The notes under the pieces were generated by a model. That model saw only the letters and a program-made list of their open reading frames with translations. It did no database searches and was not told where the DNA came from. Shown in pieces: positions 31,709 through 40,617 of a stretch of 64,000 bases of DNA. Both the position numbers and the translations under genes were made by a program. The stretch's first letter is position 1; each line of letters begins with the position of its first letter. Origin of the DNA: Halanaerobacter jeridensis (GTDB taxonomy: Bacteria > Bacillota > Halanaerobiia > Halobacteroidales > Halobacteroidaceae); contig NZ_JAFBDQ010000007.1 of NCBI RefSeq assembly GCF_016908315.1, forward strand, positions 1 to 64,000. The letters are read 5' to 3'.

Positions 31709-34597
31709 TTGACTAAAAAATTAATTTATAGTGATATTAATCCCCAACTCGATACAGATTTAGAGTATTATCAAGAGCATGATAATGCCTTAACCATTTT
31801 ACCTTATTATGAGATGATAACAGCTTTTCGCAATCGTTTAGTGGCTCAAGCTCCAAATGGGGCAGTAGAACTGAATAATTTAATTTCTATTGCGCAGTTA
31901 CTGCAGGAGTTATATGTTAAAGTAGGTACTAAGCAGTTAATCAAAGAACAACAATTAAAGTATTTAGTTTATGAACTATTAAAGAATAATGATTACAAGT
32001 ATTTTGATCATAAGTCCATTGATTATATAATTCAGTTTATGAATCAGGTGGATGCTCGCTTAGTAGATTTATCGGAACAAGAAGTGAGTGCACCGACAGC
32101 CGAATTGATTGCAATTTATCAAGCAATAAAAGAAGAGTTAGCTGAGCAGGGGTTAGTAACTAAATGGCAGTCTTATCAAGAACTACTTAATAACATAGAA
32201 CAAGAAGATTTTGCTTATTTATATCCAGAAATTGAAGAATTGTTTTTATACAGGTTGCAGATTATTAAAGCAGTAGAATTAGAATTAATCCTTAAATTAG
32301 CAGACTTTGTTTCTGATACAACAATTGTCCTGGATTATGACCCGGAAAAACAGAAGTTATTTCACAATTTAAAAGATGTAGTGGAACGTTTAGAGGCAGA
32401 GGATTTTGATGTTGAAGCTAGATTAGAAGAAGAAAAAACGTTAATTCAAGATCTGTTTAATGACCAGTTTAAAGTAGATAAATATAATTGGCAGCAAGAA
32501 ATGGGGACTAAGTTGCAGGTGAGTAGTAAAGCAGATGTAGTGGAAGAGCTAAAGGCTACAGCGCGTAAGATAGTGTCTTTGGCTAAAGAAGGCCAAAGTT
32601 TAGATAGAATTGGAATAGCATTTTCCTCTCCTGATCGCTATTTGCAGCACTTGGCCCGGGTCTTTAATAGTTATAATCTGCCTTATCAACAGCAGATTCC
32701 TCATCCTTTAGCAGAATCGTCTCTGCTGCAGGATATTAAAGTAGTTCTGCGCTTACTGCAGGGAGATTTTACTGCAGAAGATTTGTTAGTATTATTGAAA
32801 AGTGATTGGCTAGAATTAACTCCAGCTGCAGCAGCAGATTATCATTTAGAACAGATATTAAAAGAGATTCGTTTCCCTGTGGAAGGTTGGAATTTAGTTG
32901 ATTTAATTTTAGAGCAGCAGGAATTAGAAGCAGAATTGCAGACTGCTTTAGAGCAATTGCAGGAATATTGTTGTTGGCGGCCTAAAGAAGAGGTCAGTTC
33001 CGAGGAGTTTACAGCTCGATTAAAAGACCTATTAACTGATTTGGGGTTGGCCCAGGTCTTAGCAGAGGCACCTGCTGATATTACAGCAGCTTGGCAGGCT
33101 TTGCAAAGCCAAATTGCTAGCTTGCAAGATTTAGAATTGGGCATTAAAGAAGTAACAGAGTGGGTAGAATTAGTGCAGCTAGCAATCAAAGAAGGAACTT
33201 ATACTCCAGACAGTAACGGGGGAGTAGAAGTCACAGGTAAAATTGAACTGCGGAGTGGGGATTATGATTATATATTCTTATTAGGTATGAGTGAAGAATT
33301 ATATCCGACGATTAGACAGAATCCAATCGATAAATATTTAGAAGAAGTCAATATCAAAGTGGATAATCGAGAAGTAAGAGATAGATATTTGTTGAATGAT
33401 CACTTGCTGTCGGCTAACAAAGGTATTTTTATGCTTTATTCTAAGACGGGCAATCAAGAAGAAGCTTTAAGTAGTGCTTGTATAGAGGAATTAAGCCGCG
33501 TAGTAGAATTAGAAGAAATCCCAGAAACAGATGAAATTTATTCTCAGCAGGAATTACAGCAGGTAGTTGGTTTAGACTTGCAAGAGAGAAAGCTAAATCA
33601 AGTCGCTTTAGATTATGACTGGGGCCAAGGTTTAGAGATTAAAGCTAAATTAACGCAGGGCCAAGTCAGAGATGATTTAGCCGGCTATAATGGCAATCTC
33701 CAGGCTAAAGATAATCTAAATTGGCTGCAGAATAAATATAATGACAAGTATAATTATTCGGCTTCGTTTTTAGAGAAATATTTAGAGTGTCCCTTTCAAT
33801 TTTTATTAGATAAAGTATTTGAATTGGAAGAGATTGAATATGAAGAAGAAATGAATCCTTTAGAAAGAGGGTCATTACTGCATAGAATTTTAGATCAGTT
33901 TTATACTAAGTTTGCCGCTAATAAAGTTACAGAGGAAAATTATCAACAAGCCTATGAAACTTTAGTGCAGGTAACAAAGGAAGTACTGAATGAGTATAAC
34001 TTGTTTGAACATAGCTTTTATTGGGCTACCGAAGGTAGTCGTTATTTAGATAATGATCAACTAGGTATTGTTTTAGAGGAATTTTTAGAGAATGAATTAA
34101 ATGGTACTTATAATCAATATTATAGCAAGTCTATTCCAGCTAGTGAACTTGAAGTTAAGGAAACAGAATGGGAATTTAAAAATTTGAATTTGGTGGATGA
34201 TTATTTATTTGCAGGAAAGATTGATCGAATTGATTATCATTCTGGTAGAGATGTAATGGGAGTTATAGATTATAAAACTGGCCAGTTGCAGTATAAAAAA
34301 TTAAGTAGTGCGCCAGTTCAAATCCCCCTTTATATGATGGCCGTTAAGCAGGAGTTTGCTCATGAAGTAGGGATGGGAGGTTACTTTGGTTTACATCCCA
34401 AGGAAGATAGAGATAGCCGCTATAAGATACTGTTAGGTAATCAATTACGCAAATCTTATTCAGGAAAATTGGAAGAAGCAGAAGATAAAATTAGAGAGGC
34501 AGTGCAGGGGATTAAGTCGGGGAAGTTTGGCCCAGGAGAAAATAGCAATTGTGAGTTTTGTAATTATTGGGCTCTATGTCAGAAGGAGGATAACTAA
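31709..34597 (+). CDS. addB: AddB-like ATP-dependent nuclease subunit B
   Basis: The 962-residue protein shows a C-terminal RecB-type nuclease (about 680-960), with Cys near 694 (KYLECPFQFLL), the catalytic VIDYKTG near 850, and a Cys cluster CEFCNYWALC at 948-957. The Cys in the first motif and the three at the end fit the 4Fe-4S nuclease of AddB. No Walker A is seen at the N-terminus, so ATPase function rests with AddA. TTG 31709 is chosen because AAAGGAG lies 9 bp upstream; TTG 31706 is possible. Its stop overlaps the addA start (TAATG). The complex resects double-strand breaks and degrades foreign DNA. Confidence 0.85.
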   Translation: MTKKLIYSDINPQLDTDLEYYQEHDNALTILPYYEMITAFRNRLVAQAPNGAVELNNLISIAQLLQELYVKVGTKQLIKEQQLKYLVYELLKNNDYKYFDHKSIDYIIQFMNQVDARLVDLSEQEVSAPTAELIAIYQAIKEELAEQGLVTKWQSYQELLNNIEQEDFAYLYPEIEELFLYRLQIIKAVELELILKLADFVSDTTIVLDYDPEKQKLFHNLKDVVERLEAEDFDVEARLEEEKTLIQDLFNDQFKVDKYNWQQEMGTKLQVSSKADVVEELKATARKIVSLAKEGQSLDRIGIAFSSPDRYLQHLARVFNSYNLPYQQQIPHPLAESSLLQDIKVVLRLLQGDFTAEDLLVLLKSDWLELTPAAAADYHLEQILKEIRFPVEGWNLVDLILEQQELEAELQTALEQLQEYCCWRPKEEVSSEEFTARLKDLLTDLGLAQVLAEAPADITAAWQALQSQIASLQDLELGIKEVTEWVELVQLAIKEGTYTPDSNGGVEVTGKIELRSGDYDYIFLLGMSEELYPTIRQNPIDKYLEEVNIKVDNREVRDRYLLNDHLLSANKGIFMLYSKTGNQEEALSSACIEELSRVVELEEIPETDEIYSQQELQQVVGLDLQERKLNQVALDYDWGQGLEIKAKLTQGQVRDDLAGYNGNLQAKDNLNWLQNKYNDKYNYSASFLEKYLECPFQFLLDKVFELEEIEYEEEMNPLERGSLLHRILDQFYTKFAANKVTEENYQQAYETLVQVTKEVLNEYNLFEHSFYWATEGSRYLDNDQLGIVLEEFLENELNGTYNQYYSKSIPASELEVKETEWEFKNLNLVDDYLFAGKIDRIDYHSGRDVMGVIDYKTGQLQYKKLSSAPVQIPLYMMAVKQEFAHEVGMGGYFGLHPKEDRDSRYKILLGNQLRKSYSGKLEEAEDKIREAVQGIKSGKFGPGENSNCEFCNYWALCQKEDN

Positions 34598-37500
34598 TGG
34601 GAGAAGAGATTAGAGGTTTAGAATTAACTACTGCTCAAGTACAGGCAGTTAAAACTCTAGATCAGAACTTAGCTATTACTGCGGGAGCAGGAAGTGGTAA
34701 AACAAGAGTATTGACGGAAAGATACATTGAAATTTTGTTAACTGAGTTAGAAGATGAAAGTAAAAGTGCTAAAGAAGTTCTAGAAACGATAGTAGCCATT
34801 ACCTTCACTAAAAAAGCAGCCTCAGAAATGAAAGAGCGAATTAGAGAACGCTTAGAAGAATACTTAACAGATAATTTTAATAGTCTAAGTGCTAAAAGAA
34901 AAAAAGATATTATTAATATATTAGATAATCTATCTCATGCTAAAATTTCTACGATTCATTCTTTTTGCAAAAGTATTCTCAAAGATAATTTATTTGAAAT
35001 CGGCTTAACTACAGATTTTGAAATTGTAGAAGGAATCCATAAGGATAATTTACTGCGTGAAACAGTGATTGCAGTGATAGATGAAATTAGAGCAGATGAA
35101 AGCCATCAATTATATGATATATTGTGGGATTTGACTTATCGCTATGGCAAAAAAGATTTGATTGTAGTTTTAATGGAATTATTAGAGCAAAGACAAGAAA
35201 TTGCTCGTATAAAAAAGGAACTAGAAGATAAAAGTTTAGCTGATAAATTCAATCAATTGCTTCGTGATGTGCCATTAAAGCAATTACAGCGCTATGCTGT
35301 GCAGGAAGAATTTCAAAAGAAAGTAAAGCAGTTAGCTGATTTTGAAGTAAAAGAGCAATCATTAGGAACTAGTATAGCTAAAAAAGTGGCTGAAATTGCT
35401 GAAAAAATCATAAAAGAGATTAGTAAAACTAATTCTTCGTCCCAGGATGAATTACTAGAACTTCATTTTGAACTATTAGATTGCTTTTATGATTCTGAGG
35501 CAGATGAAAAGAGAAAATCAATTTATAGCGATATGAGTGCTAGTGATTGGGTGGGTGGTAATGATGTTAAATTAGCAGCTAATCAGATTTTCAAAGATTT
35601 ATTTGAGTTACTGCCTGGTACTGGAAGCAAAGCTTTAATGAGTGAAGAAGAAAGTAAAATTAATTTTAGTCAACAGATATTAAAATTATATCAACCAGTT
35701 GTGGATAAATATCAAGAACTAAAAAAGAAACAAGGTTATTTTGATTTTGTTGATTTAGAGCAAGAAGTGATTGATAATTTTAATAACAACTATCAATTAG
35801 TAGAAGAACTAAGAAATGAAATTGATTTTATGTTAGTTGATGAATTTCAAGATACTAATCAGATGCAGTGGGATATTATTCGTCCCTTAGTGACTATAGA
35901 TAAAGATTTTACTAAGTTAGCAGCGGATAAATTATTTATAGTTGGAGACCCTAAACAATCAATTTATGGTTTTAGAAGAGCTGATATTAGAATCTTTAAA
36001 GAAGTAATGCAGCAAATAGAAGCTACTAATTCGGAAGGTAGGATTGAATTAAGTAAAAACTTCCGTTCTAATCAAGCCATTATTGATTTCACTAATCATG
36101 TTTTTAGTGATGTATTTGCTGTTACCCATCAGGAGGCAGCCGAATATGATGTTGTTAAGCAGGATTTGAGTTTTGGTAGAGAAGTAAAATATCAAGATGA
36201 AATTAGCCGCCATCCCGATTCTCATATAGAGACGTTATTAACTGAATACAATCGCAATGATGAATATTCCAAAGGAGAATATGAAGCACAGCAGATAGCT
36301 GAAAAGATTGAGTGGTTAGTAAAAGATTCAGACAAGAAAATTTTCAAGAATGGGGAATTACAGGCAGTTGATTATGGAGATATTGCAATTTTAATGACTG
36401 CTCGGACAAGATTAAAGGATTATGAACAAGGATTAGAAAAAGCTGGTATTGATTATATTACAGTAGCAGGGAAAGGTTACTATCAACGCCAAGAGATTTA
36501 TGACCTCTATTTAGCTTTAAAAGCATTATTAAATCCTAAAAATGATGCTTTGATTTTTGGATTATTCCGTTCGCCGTTATTTGGATTTAGTGATGAGCAG
36601 TTATTTAGGATGATGCGTCAAAAAGAAGCTTCTTTATTAGCAGAAATCTTTAATAAACAGCCAAGCAGCAAAGCCCAGTTTGAAAAATGGCAGCAGCTAA
36701 AGAATGAGGTTAGTATTGACCAGTTAATTGAGACTATATTAAGTGATTGTGGGGCATATGCTAGTTATTTAAGTGGAATAGATGGGAAGCAAAAGATAGC
36801 TAATTTTGAGAAATTGATTGAAGAAGCAGCTCAATTTAGTAATAATGAGGGTAACAATCTTCATTCATTTGTCGGACAATTAGAAGAGTTAATGGAGCAA
36901 GAAGAAAAAGAAGGCAGTAAAGAATTAGAAACTGAGGATCAAGAAGCAGTACAGTTAATGACTGTTTATGCAGCTAAAGGTAAGGAATTTCCGGTTGTCT
37001 TTTTAGCTGATTTAAATAATGCTGGTAATCCCCAAACAGGAAATATAATCTGTGAAGAAGTGGCGGGACAGGAGCAAATTGGAGTAAAATATTATACAGA
37101 AGATTTTAAGCGAGAAGAAACAAGTAGTTATCAAATGCTGAAACAAGAACGTGGGGCTAAAGAAGAATTTGAATCTAAGCGTGTCTTTTATGTCGGCGTT
37201 ACTAGAGCAGAAGAAATGTTATTCTTATCAGCTTCAGTTCATGTAAATAGTGATGATGAAATAAATTGGCATAATGGTTTAAAGTGGTTAATGAAAGGCT
37301 TAAGATATAGTAATCAAGATTTAGTTGAATTTATGCAGGGGGAGGAAGAAACTAGGACAGAAAATCTGGCGATTAATGATCAGCAAAGAAGTGTAGCAGT
37401 AAAGCTAACGAAAAATCAAACAGAAGTTAGAGAATTAGAAACAGAGTTAGCATTTGAGGCAAGTATTACAGATGACGCTTTGAATATTTTAACCGAGCAG

Positions 37501-38100
37501 GAATCTGAAGCTCTAACTATTGAAGTTGAAACTCCATCTAGCACAGCAGAGTTTGAACCTGAAGTGAAGCAGGATGAAGAGGTAGATGAAAACAAAGAAA
37601 ATAAAATATCTTGGCAGGAAGAAAACTTGGCTACCTTAAAGGGGACTATCATTCACCATGGCCTAGAATTATTAATCAATGATGGTACAATTGATTATAG
37701 CTATTTATTTAGGTCACACCCTGCTATTGAAAAGTATGGGGATAAAAAAGAAGAAATTAAAAATGAACTACAGAAAATAGAGAACTGTCCTGAATTTCGC
37801 GATTTAACTGCTGGACAGTGTCAGACGGAAGTAGATTTTTATTTGCAGATTGAGAATAATAAATTTATGAATGGCTCAATTGATTTATTAACTCAGAATC
37901 AGGCCGGAGAATGGTTAATAGTTGACTGGAAGACTAACCGTGTTCATAGTTCTCAAGATATAGCAGATCATTTGCATGAGTACAAATCCCAGTTAGAAAA
38001 TTATGAAAGAGCAGTACAGCAATTAAAGGATACTGAAAATGTGCAGAGCTATTTATATCTTACAGATGCTCCTGCTGGACAGCGGCTACAGCAGGCCTAA
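34597..38100 (+). CDS. addA: AddA-like UvrD-family helicase-nuclease subunit A
   Basis: The 1,167-residue protein has a UvrD/RecB-type helicase: Walker A AITAGAGSGKTRVLTERY near 30, Walker B FMLVDEFQDTNQMQW near 410, SIYGFRRADI near 455, and motif VI VFYVGVTRAEEMLFL near 870. A C-terminal nuclease shows IVDWKTNR near 1108. AAGGAGGA is 6 bp before the ATG, and the start overlaps the addB stop by one base, so the two are co-translated. Length and order agree with AddAB of Firmicutes. Between 940 and 1010 lies an acidic linker rich in E/T. Confidence 0.92.
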   Translation: MGEEIRGLELTTAQVQAVKTLDQNLAITAGAGSGKTRVLTERYIEILLTELEDESKSAKEVLETIVAITFTKKAASEMKERIRERLEEYLTDNFNSLSAKRKKDIINILDNLSHAKISTIHSFCKSILKDNLFEIGLTTDFEIVEGIHKDNLLRETVIAVIDEIRADESHQLYDILWDLTYRYGKKDLIVVLMELLEQRQEIARIKKELEDKSLADKFNQLLRDVPLKQLQRYAVQEEFQKKVKQLADFEVKEQSLGTSIAKKVAEIAEKIIKEISKTNSSSQDELLELHFELLDCFYDSEADEKRKSIYSDMSASDWVGGNDVKLAANQIFKDLFELLPGTGSKALMSEEESKINFSQQILKLYQPVVDKYQELKKKQGYFDFVDLEQEVIDNFNNNYQLVEELRNEIDFMLVDEFQDTNQMQWDIIRPLVTIDKDFTKLAADKLFIVGDPKQSIYGFRRADIRIFKEVMQQIEATNSEGRIELSKNFRSNQAIIDFTNHVFSDVFAVTHQEAAEYDVVKQDLSFGREVKYQDEISRHPDSHIETLLTEYNRNDEYSKGEYEAQQIAEKIEWLVKDSDKKIFKNGELQAVDYGDIAILMTARTRLKDYEQGLEKAGIDYITVAGKGYYQRQEIYDLYLALKALLNPKNDALIFGLFRSPLFGFSDEQLFRMMRQKEASLLAEIFNKQPSSKAQFEKWQQLKNEVSIDQLIETILSDCGAYASYLSGIDGKQKIANFEKLIEEAAQFSNNEGNNLHSFVGQLEELMEQEEKEGSKELETEDQEAVQLMTVYAAKGKEFPVVFLADLNNAGNPQTGNIICEEVAGQEQIGVKYYTEDFKREETSSYQMLKQERGAKEEFESKRVFYVGVTRAEEMLFLSASVHVNSDDEINWHNGLKWLMKGLRYSNQDLVEFMQGEEETRTENLAINDQQRSVAVKLTKNQTEVRELETELAFEASITDDALNILTEQESEALTIEVETPSSTAEFEPEVKQDEEVDENKENKISWQEENLATLKGTIIHHGLELLINDGTIDYSYLFRSHPAIEKYGDKKEEIKNELQKIENCPEFRDLTAGQCQTEVDFYLQIENNKFMNGSIDLLTQNQAGEWLIVDWKTNRVHSSQDIADHLHEYKSQLENYERAVQQLKDTENVQSYLYLTDAPAGQRLQQA

Positions 38101-38201
38101 TAATTATTATTTGAGTTAATGCAGGGAATTAAAGAGCAATATATAAAATAAGATGTAAGAGCGAGAAATATAATACTTAAAATTTATTGGAGGGATAGTT
38201 A

Positions 38202-38568
38202 ATGCAATTTCAATTAACCACTATTCATGTTAATGATTTAGAAGAGTCACTAAACTTTTATCAAGATGTTTTAAATTTAGCAGAAGTTAAGCGCTTAAAT
38301 CCCCGTCCAGGAGTAGAAATTTCTTTTCTACAGGATGAGGGAGGAACGATTGAATTAATAAGCAGGGGAAGAAGTAGAAGCAGATAATGATTGTCCTGTG
38401 TCTATTGGATTTGCAGTAGAAGATATGGCAGAAACTATTGCAGATTTAGAAGCTAAAGGGATTGAATTACTGCGCGGGCCAATAGAGACTCCTAATGGAA
38501 CTAAATTGGCATTTATCGAAGATCCTAATGGTGTAGAAGTAGAATTCATTGAAAATTTAACTTTATAG
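38202..38568 (+). pseudogene. VOC/glyoxalase-like protein with a +1 frameshift
   Basis: The first 54 codons (FQLTTIHVNDLEESLNFYQ, GTIELIS) read as the front of a glyoxalase-fold protein. At GGGG (38366-38369) the frame shifts, and the true continuation GEEVEADNDCPVSIGFAV, PNGTKLAFIEDPNGVEVEF lies in the +1 frame up to TAG 38566-38568. Removing one G gives a normal 121-residue protein. GGAGGG stands 9 bp before the ATG. Real mutation and base-calling error cannot be told apart here. Confidence 0.8.
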
Positions 38569-38583
38569 TAGTTTCTCAACCTG

Positions 38584-38612
38584 TCCCGAGCCTAGTGCTC
38601 GGGATTTTTTTA
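38584..38612 (+). terminator. terminator of the CCCGAGC-type family (copy 4)
   Basis: TCCCGAGC-CTAGT-GCTCGGGA is a perfect 8-bp stem followed by TTTTTTTAT. It is the best-paired member of the family seen at 7501, 21531 and 23304. Confidence 0.85.
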
Positions 38613-38731
38613 TGTGTCAATTATGAGCATGAGTTGAAATTATAGTAATAAAATGTTATAATAAAGAAAGTAAAAACATAATTAGAAATAAATTCAATAA
38701 AAAGTTTGGGTTTATAAAGGAGCGAAAGATA

Positions 38732-39472
38732 GTGCAATCTGAAAAAATAATCAAATTAGCAGTTTTAAATCTAGGGTTAGCAGTGTTAGAAATTATATTT
38801 TTTTCAGAAGGTTTGCTAGGAATTCAGTTAAGAGGAGGAAGAGCTTTTGAAACAGCATTGGGAGTAACAATAGTGGTGCTTAGTTTTGTTATCTTTATTA
38901 TGGGGAATTATAAATTATTATTTGAGAAAGAAGAAATTATTAATACAGTTAACCTTAATACTACTGCTGACTATATTGAAGCTCTTAAACAAAATAAAAG
39001 TAAGAAACTATTTACTAAAGATATTGATAATATTTTAGAGCAAATAGACAGGTTTAATAATAAGAAAGAAACAATCAAGGATATGCTACTGCAGAAGTTT
39101 AATGATGATGAACTTAGTTATTCTAAGTTTGAAGGTACAGTTTTAGATATTGAGCATATATTTTATATAAATATTAAAAGTATTATTAATAAGTTAAATG
39201 CCTTTGATGAAGAAGATTATAATTTTATTAAGAGTAGTGAGGCTCAAGAAAATTATTCACCAAAGTTTATTAAAAATAAGAGAAGTATCTATCATGAGTA
39301 TATTTCTTTTATTAAAGATTCTATAGAAGATAATGAGGTGATATTACTGAAATTAGATAAATTACTTTTAGAAATCTCTAGATTTAATAGCTTAGAAGAT
39401 GGAGAAATAGAGCAGATGGGGGCTATGAAAGAAATAGATGAATTAATTAAGCAGACAAAATTATTTAAATAA
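38732..39472 (+). CDS. membrane protein with two N-terminal TM segments and coiled coil
   Basis: The 246-residue protein has hydrophobic segments at about 5-27 and 40-60, then a long charged helical part (60-246) rich in K/E/N/D, probably cytoplasmic. GTG 38732 follows AAAGGAG by 10 bp. It is 18 bp upstream of the gene at 39491 and probably in an operon with it. I do not recognise the family. Confidence 0.6.
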   Translation: MQSEKIIKLAVLNLGLAVLEIIFFSEGLLGIQLRGGRAFETALGVTIVVLSFVIFIMGNYKLLFEKEEIINTVNLNTTADYIEALKQNKSKKLFTKDIDNILEQIDRFNNKKETIKDMLLQKFNDDELSYSKFEGTVLDIEHIFYINIKSIINKLNAFDEEDYNFIKSSEAQENYSPKFIKNKRSIYHEYISFIKDSIEDNEVILLKLDKLLLEISRFNSLEDGEIEQMGAMKEIDELIKQTKLFK

Positions 39473-39490
39473 TAAAGAGGAGTGAGAGAA

Positions 39491-39931
39491 GTGAGCAGTA
39501 AGAAGAATTTATTAACTATAGTACTGAGTTTACTTTTATTAGGGATAGGTGTTTTTGTTATTGTCTATGGGGGTATGACTTTAACAAAAGATATAGGTAA
39601 AAGCAATCAAGTGGTTTCGAAAGAAAAAGCCCAGCAAACTTTGCAGGATACATATAACGATATAACTGTTAAAAAGAATAAGCCTAGAAAAGCCTTAGTT
39701 GATATCAAGAAAAGTAGTGTTAAAGATTCTCTACCCGATATATCTAAATTTTCTGTGCAAGTTCAAAATTCAACGACAGAGTTTATTGAAATCTTTTCTT
39801 CGCCGGAAAAAGCAGGGCCAAGAAAAGATGGTTGGTTAATTGAAATAGCTAAAGATTTTAATAATGCAGGGATAAAAGTAAAGGGGCTTCTAAACAGTTT
39901 AATTATTTATAATCAAATATACTTATTTTGA
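39491..39931 (+). pseudogene. N-terminal fragment of a membrane-anchored VWA/solute-binding-type protein, cut by IS607-like element
   Basis: GTG 39491 (8 bp after AAGAGGAG) opens a protein with a TM anchor at about 8-30. The segment DISKFSVQVQNSTTEFIEIFSSPEKAG and DGWLIEIAKDFNNAGIKV resembles the start of Firmicute proteins that carry a solute-binding-like region plus a VWA domain. After KVKG (near 39885) the frame enters IS DNA and ends 15 codons later. The downstream half of the gene is not on the other side of the IS, so a deletion or rearrangement has occurred. Family assignment is moderate. Confidence 0.55.
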
Positions 39932-39977
39932 TGTATAAATAGATAGATTTTGGTTATATTATTAATAGGTGATAAAA

Positions 39978-40589
39978 ATGAAACTATCAATTAAAGAAGC
40001 AGCTAATTTTTTAGGAGTTGCAATTTCAACTCTGAGGCGTTGGGATAAAGAAGGGAAATTAGTTCCTGAACGTACTGTAGGTGGGCATAGAAGATATGGC
40101 AAAAAGAAGTTAATTGCTTTTCAAACTAAAGAGGATAATCACAGCCGATTAACTATTGGTTATTGCAGAGTTTCTAGTAATAGTCAAAAAGATGATTTAG
40201 AACGACAAATAGATAAAGTTTCTAGTTATTGTACAGCTAATGGTTATCAATTCAGGATTATTAAAGATATAGGTAGTGGTCTTAATTATAAGAAAAAAGG
40301 ACTTAAAGAACTTATTAAATTAATTGAAAGTAGGGAAATTGGAAGAATTGTAGTTAATTATAAAGATAGACTTATCAGATTTGGATATGAAATGTTTGAA
40401 CAGATATGCGAGTTAAATGATGTCAAAATTGAAATAATAAATTATACTGAAGATAAAAGTTATCAAGAAGAATTAGTAGATGATGTATTGTCAATTATTA
40501 CAGTATTTTCAGCTAAATTATATGGAAGTCGCAGTCATAAATCTAAAAAGATAAAGACAAGTAATAAAGAATTATTTACTATTGATTAA
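39978..40589 (+). CDS. tnpA: IS607-family serine recombinase TnpA
   Basis: The 203-residue protein starts with a MerR-type HTH (SIKEAANFLGVAISTLRRWDKEGKL, VGGHRRYGKKKL), followed by the small serine-resolvase catalytic domain. The nucleophile is in IGYCRVSSNSQKDDLERQ (Ser about 66), with Arg in RIVVNYKDRLIRFG. This reversed order, DNA-binding domain first, is characteristic of IS607 transposases. ATG 39978 is preferred to GTG 39969 because AGGTGA lies 6 bp before it. It appears complete. Confidence 0.93.
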   Translation: MKLSIKEAANFLGVAISTLRRWDKEGKLVPERTVGGHRRYGKKKLIAFQTKEDNHSRLTIGYCRVSSNSQKDDLERQIDKVSSYCTANGYQFRIIKDIGSGLNYKKKGLKELIKLIESREIGRIVVNYKDRLIRFGYEMFEQICELNDVKIEIINYTEDKSYQEELVDDVLSIITVFSAKLYGSRSHKSKKIKTSNKELFTID

Positions 40590-40617
40590 ACATATTAAAG
40601 TTAAAGGAGAAAACTAG

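Noticed and set aside
32842-33189. Minus-strand open frame of 115 codons inside addB
   Set aside because: It lies opposite a strongly conserved gene, has Ser/Cys-rich shadow composition and no ribosome binding site.
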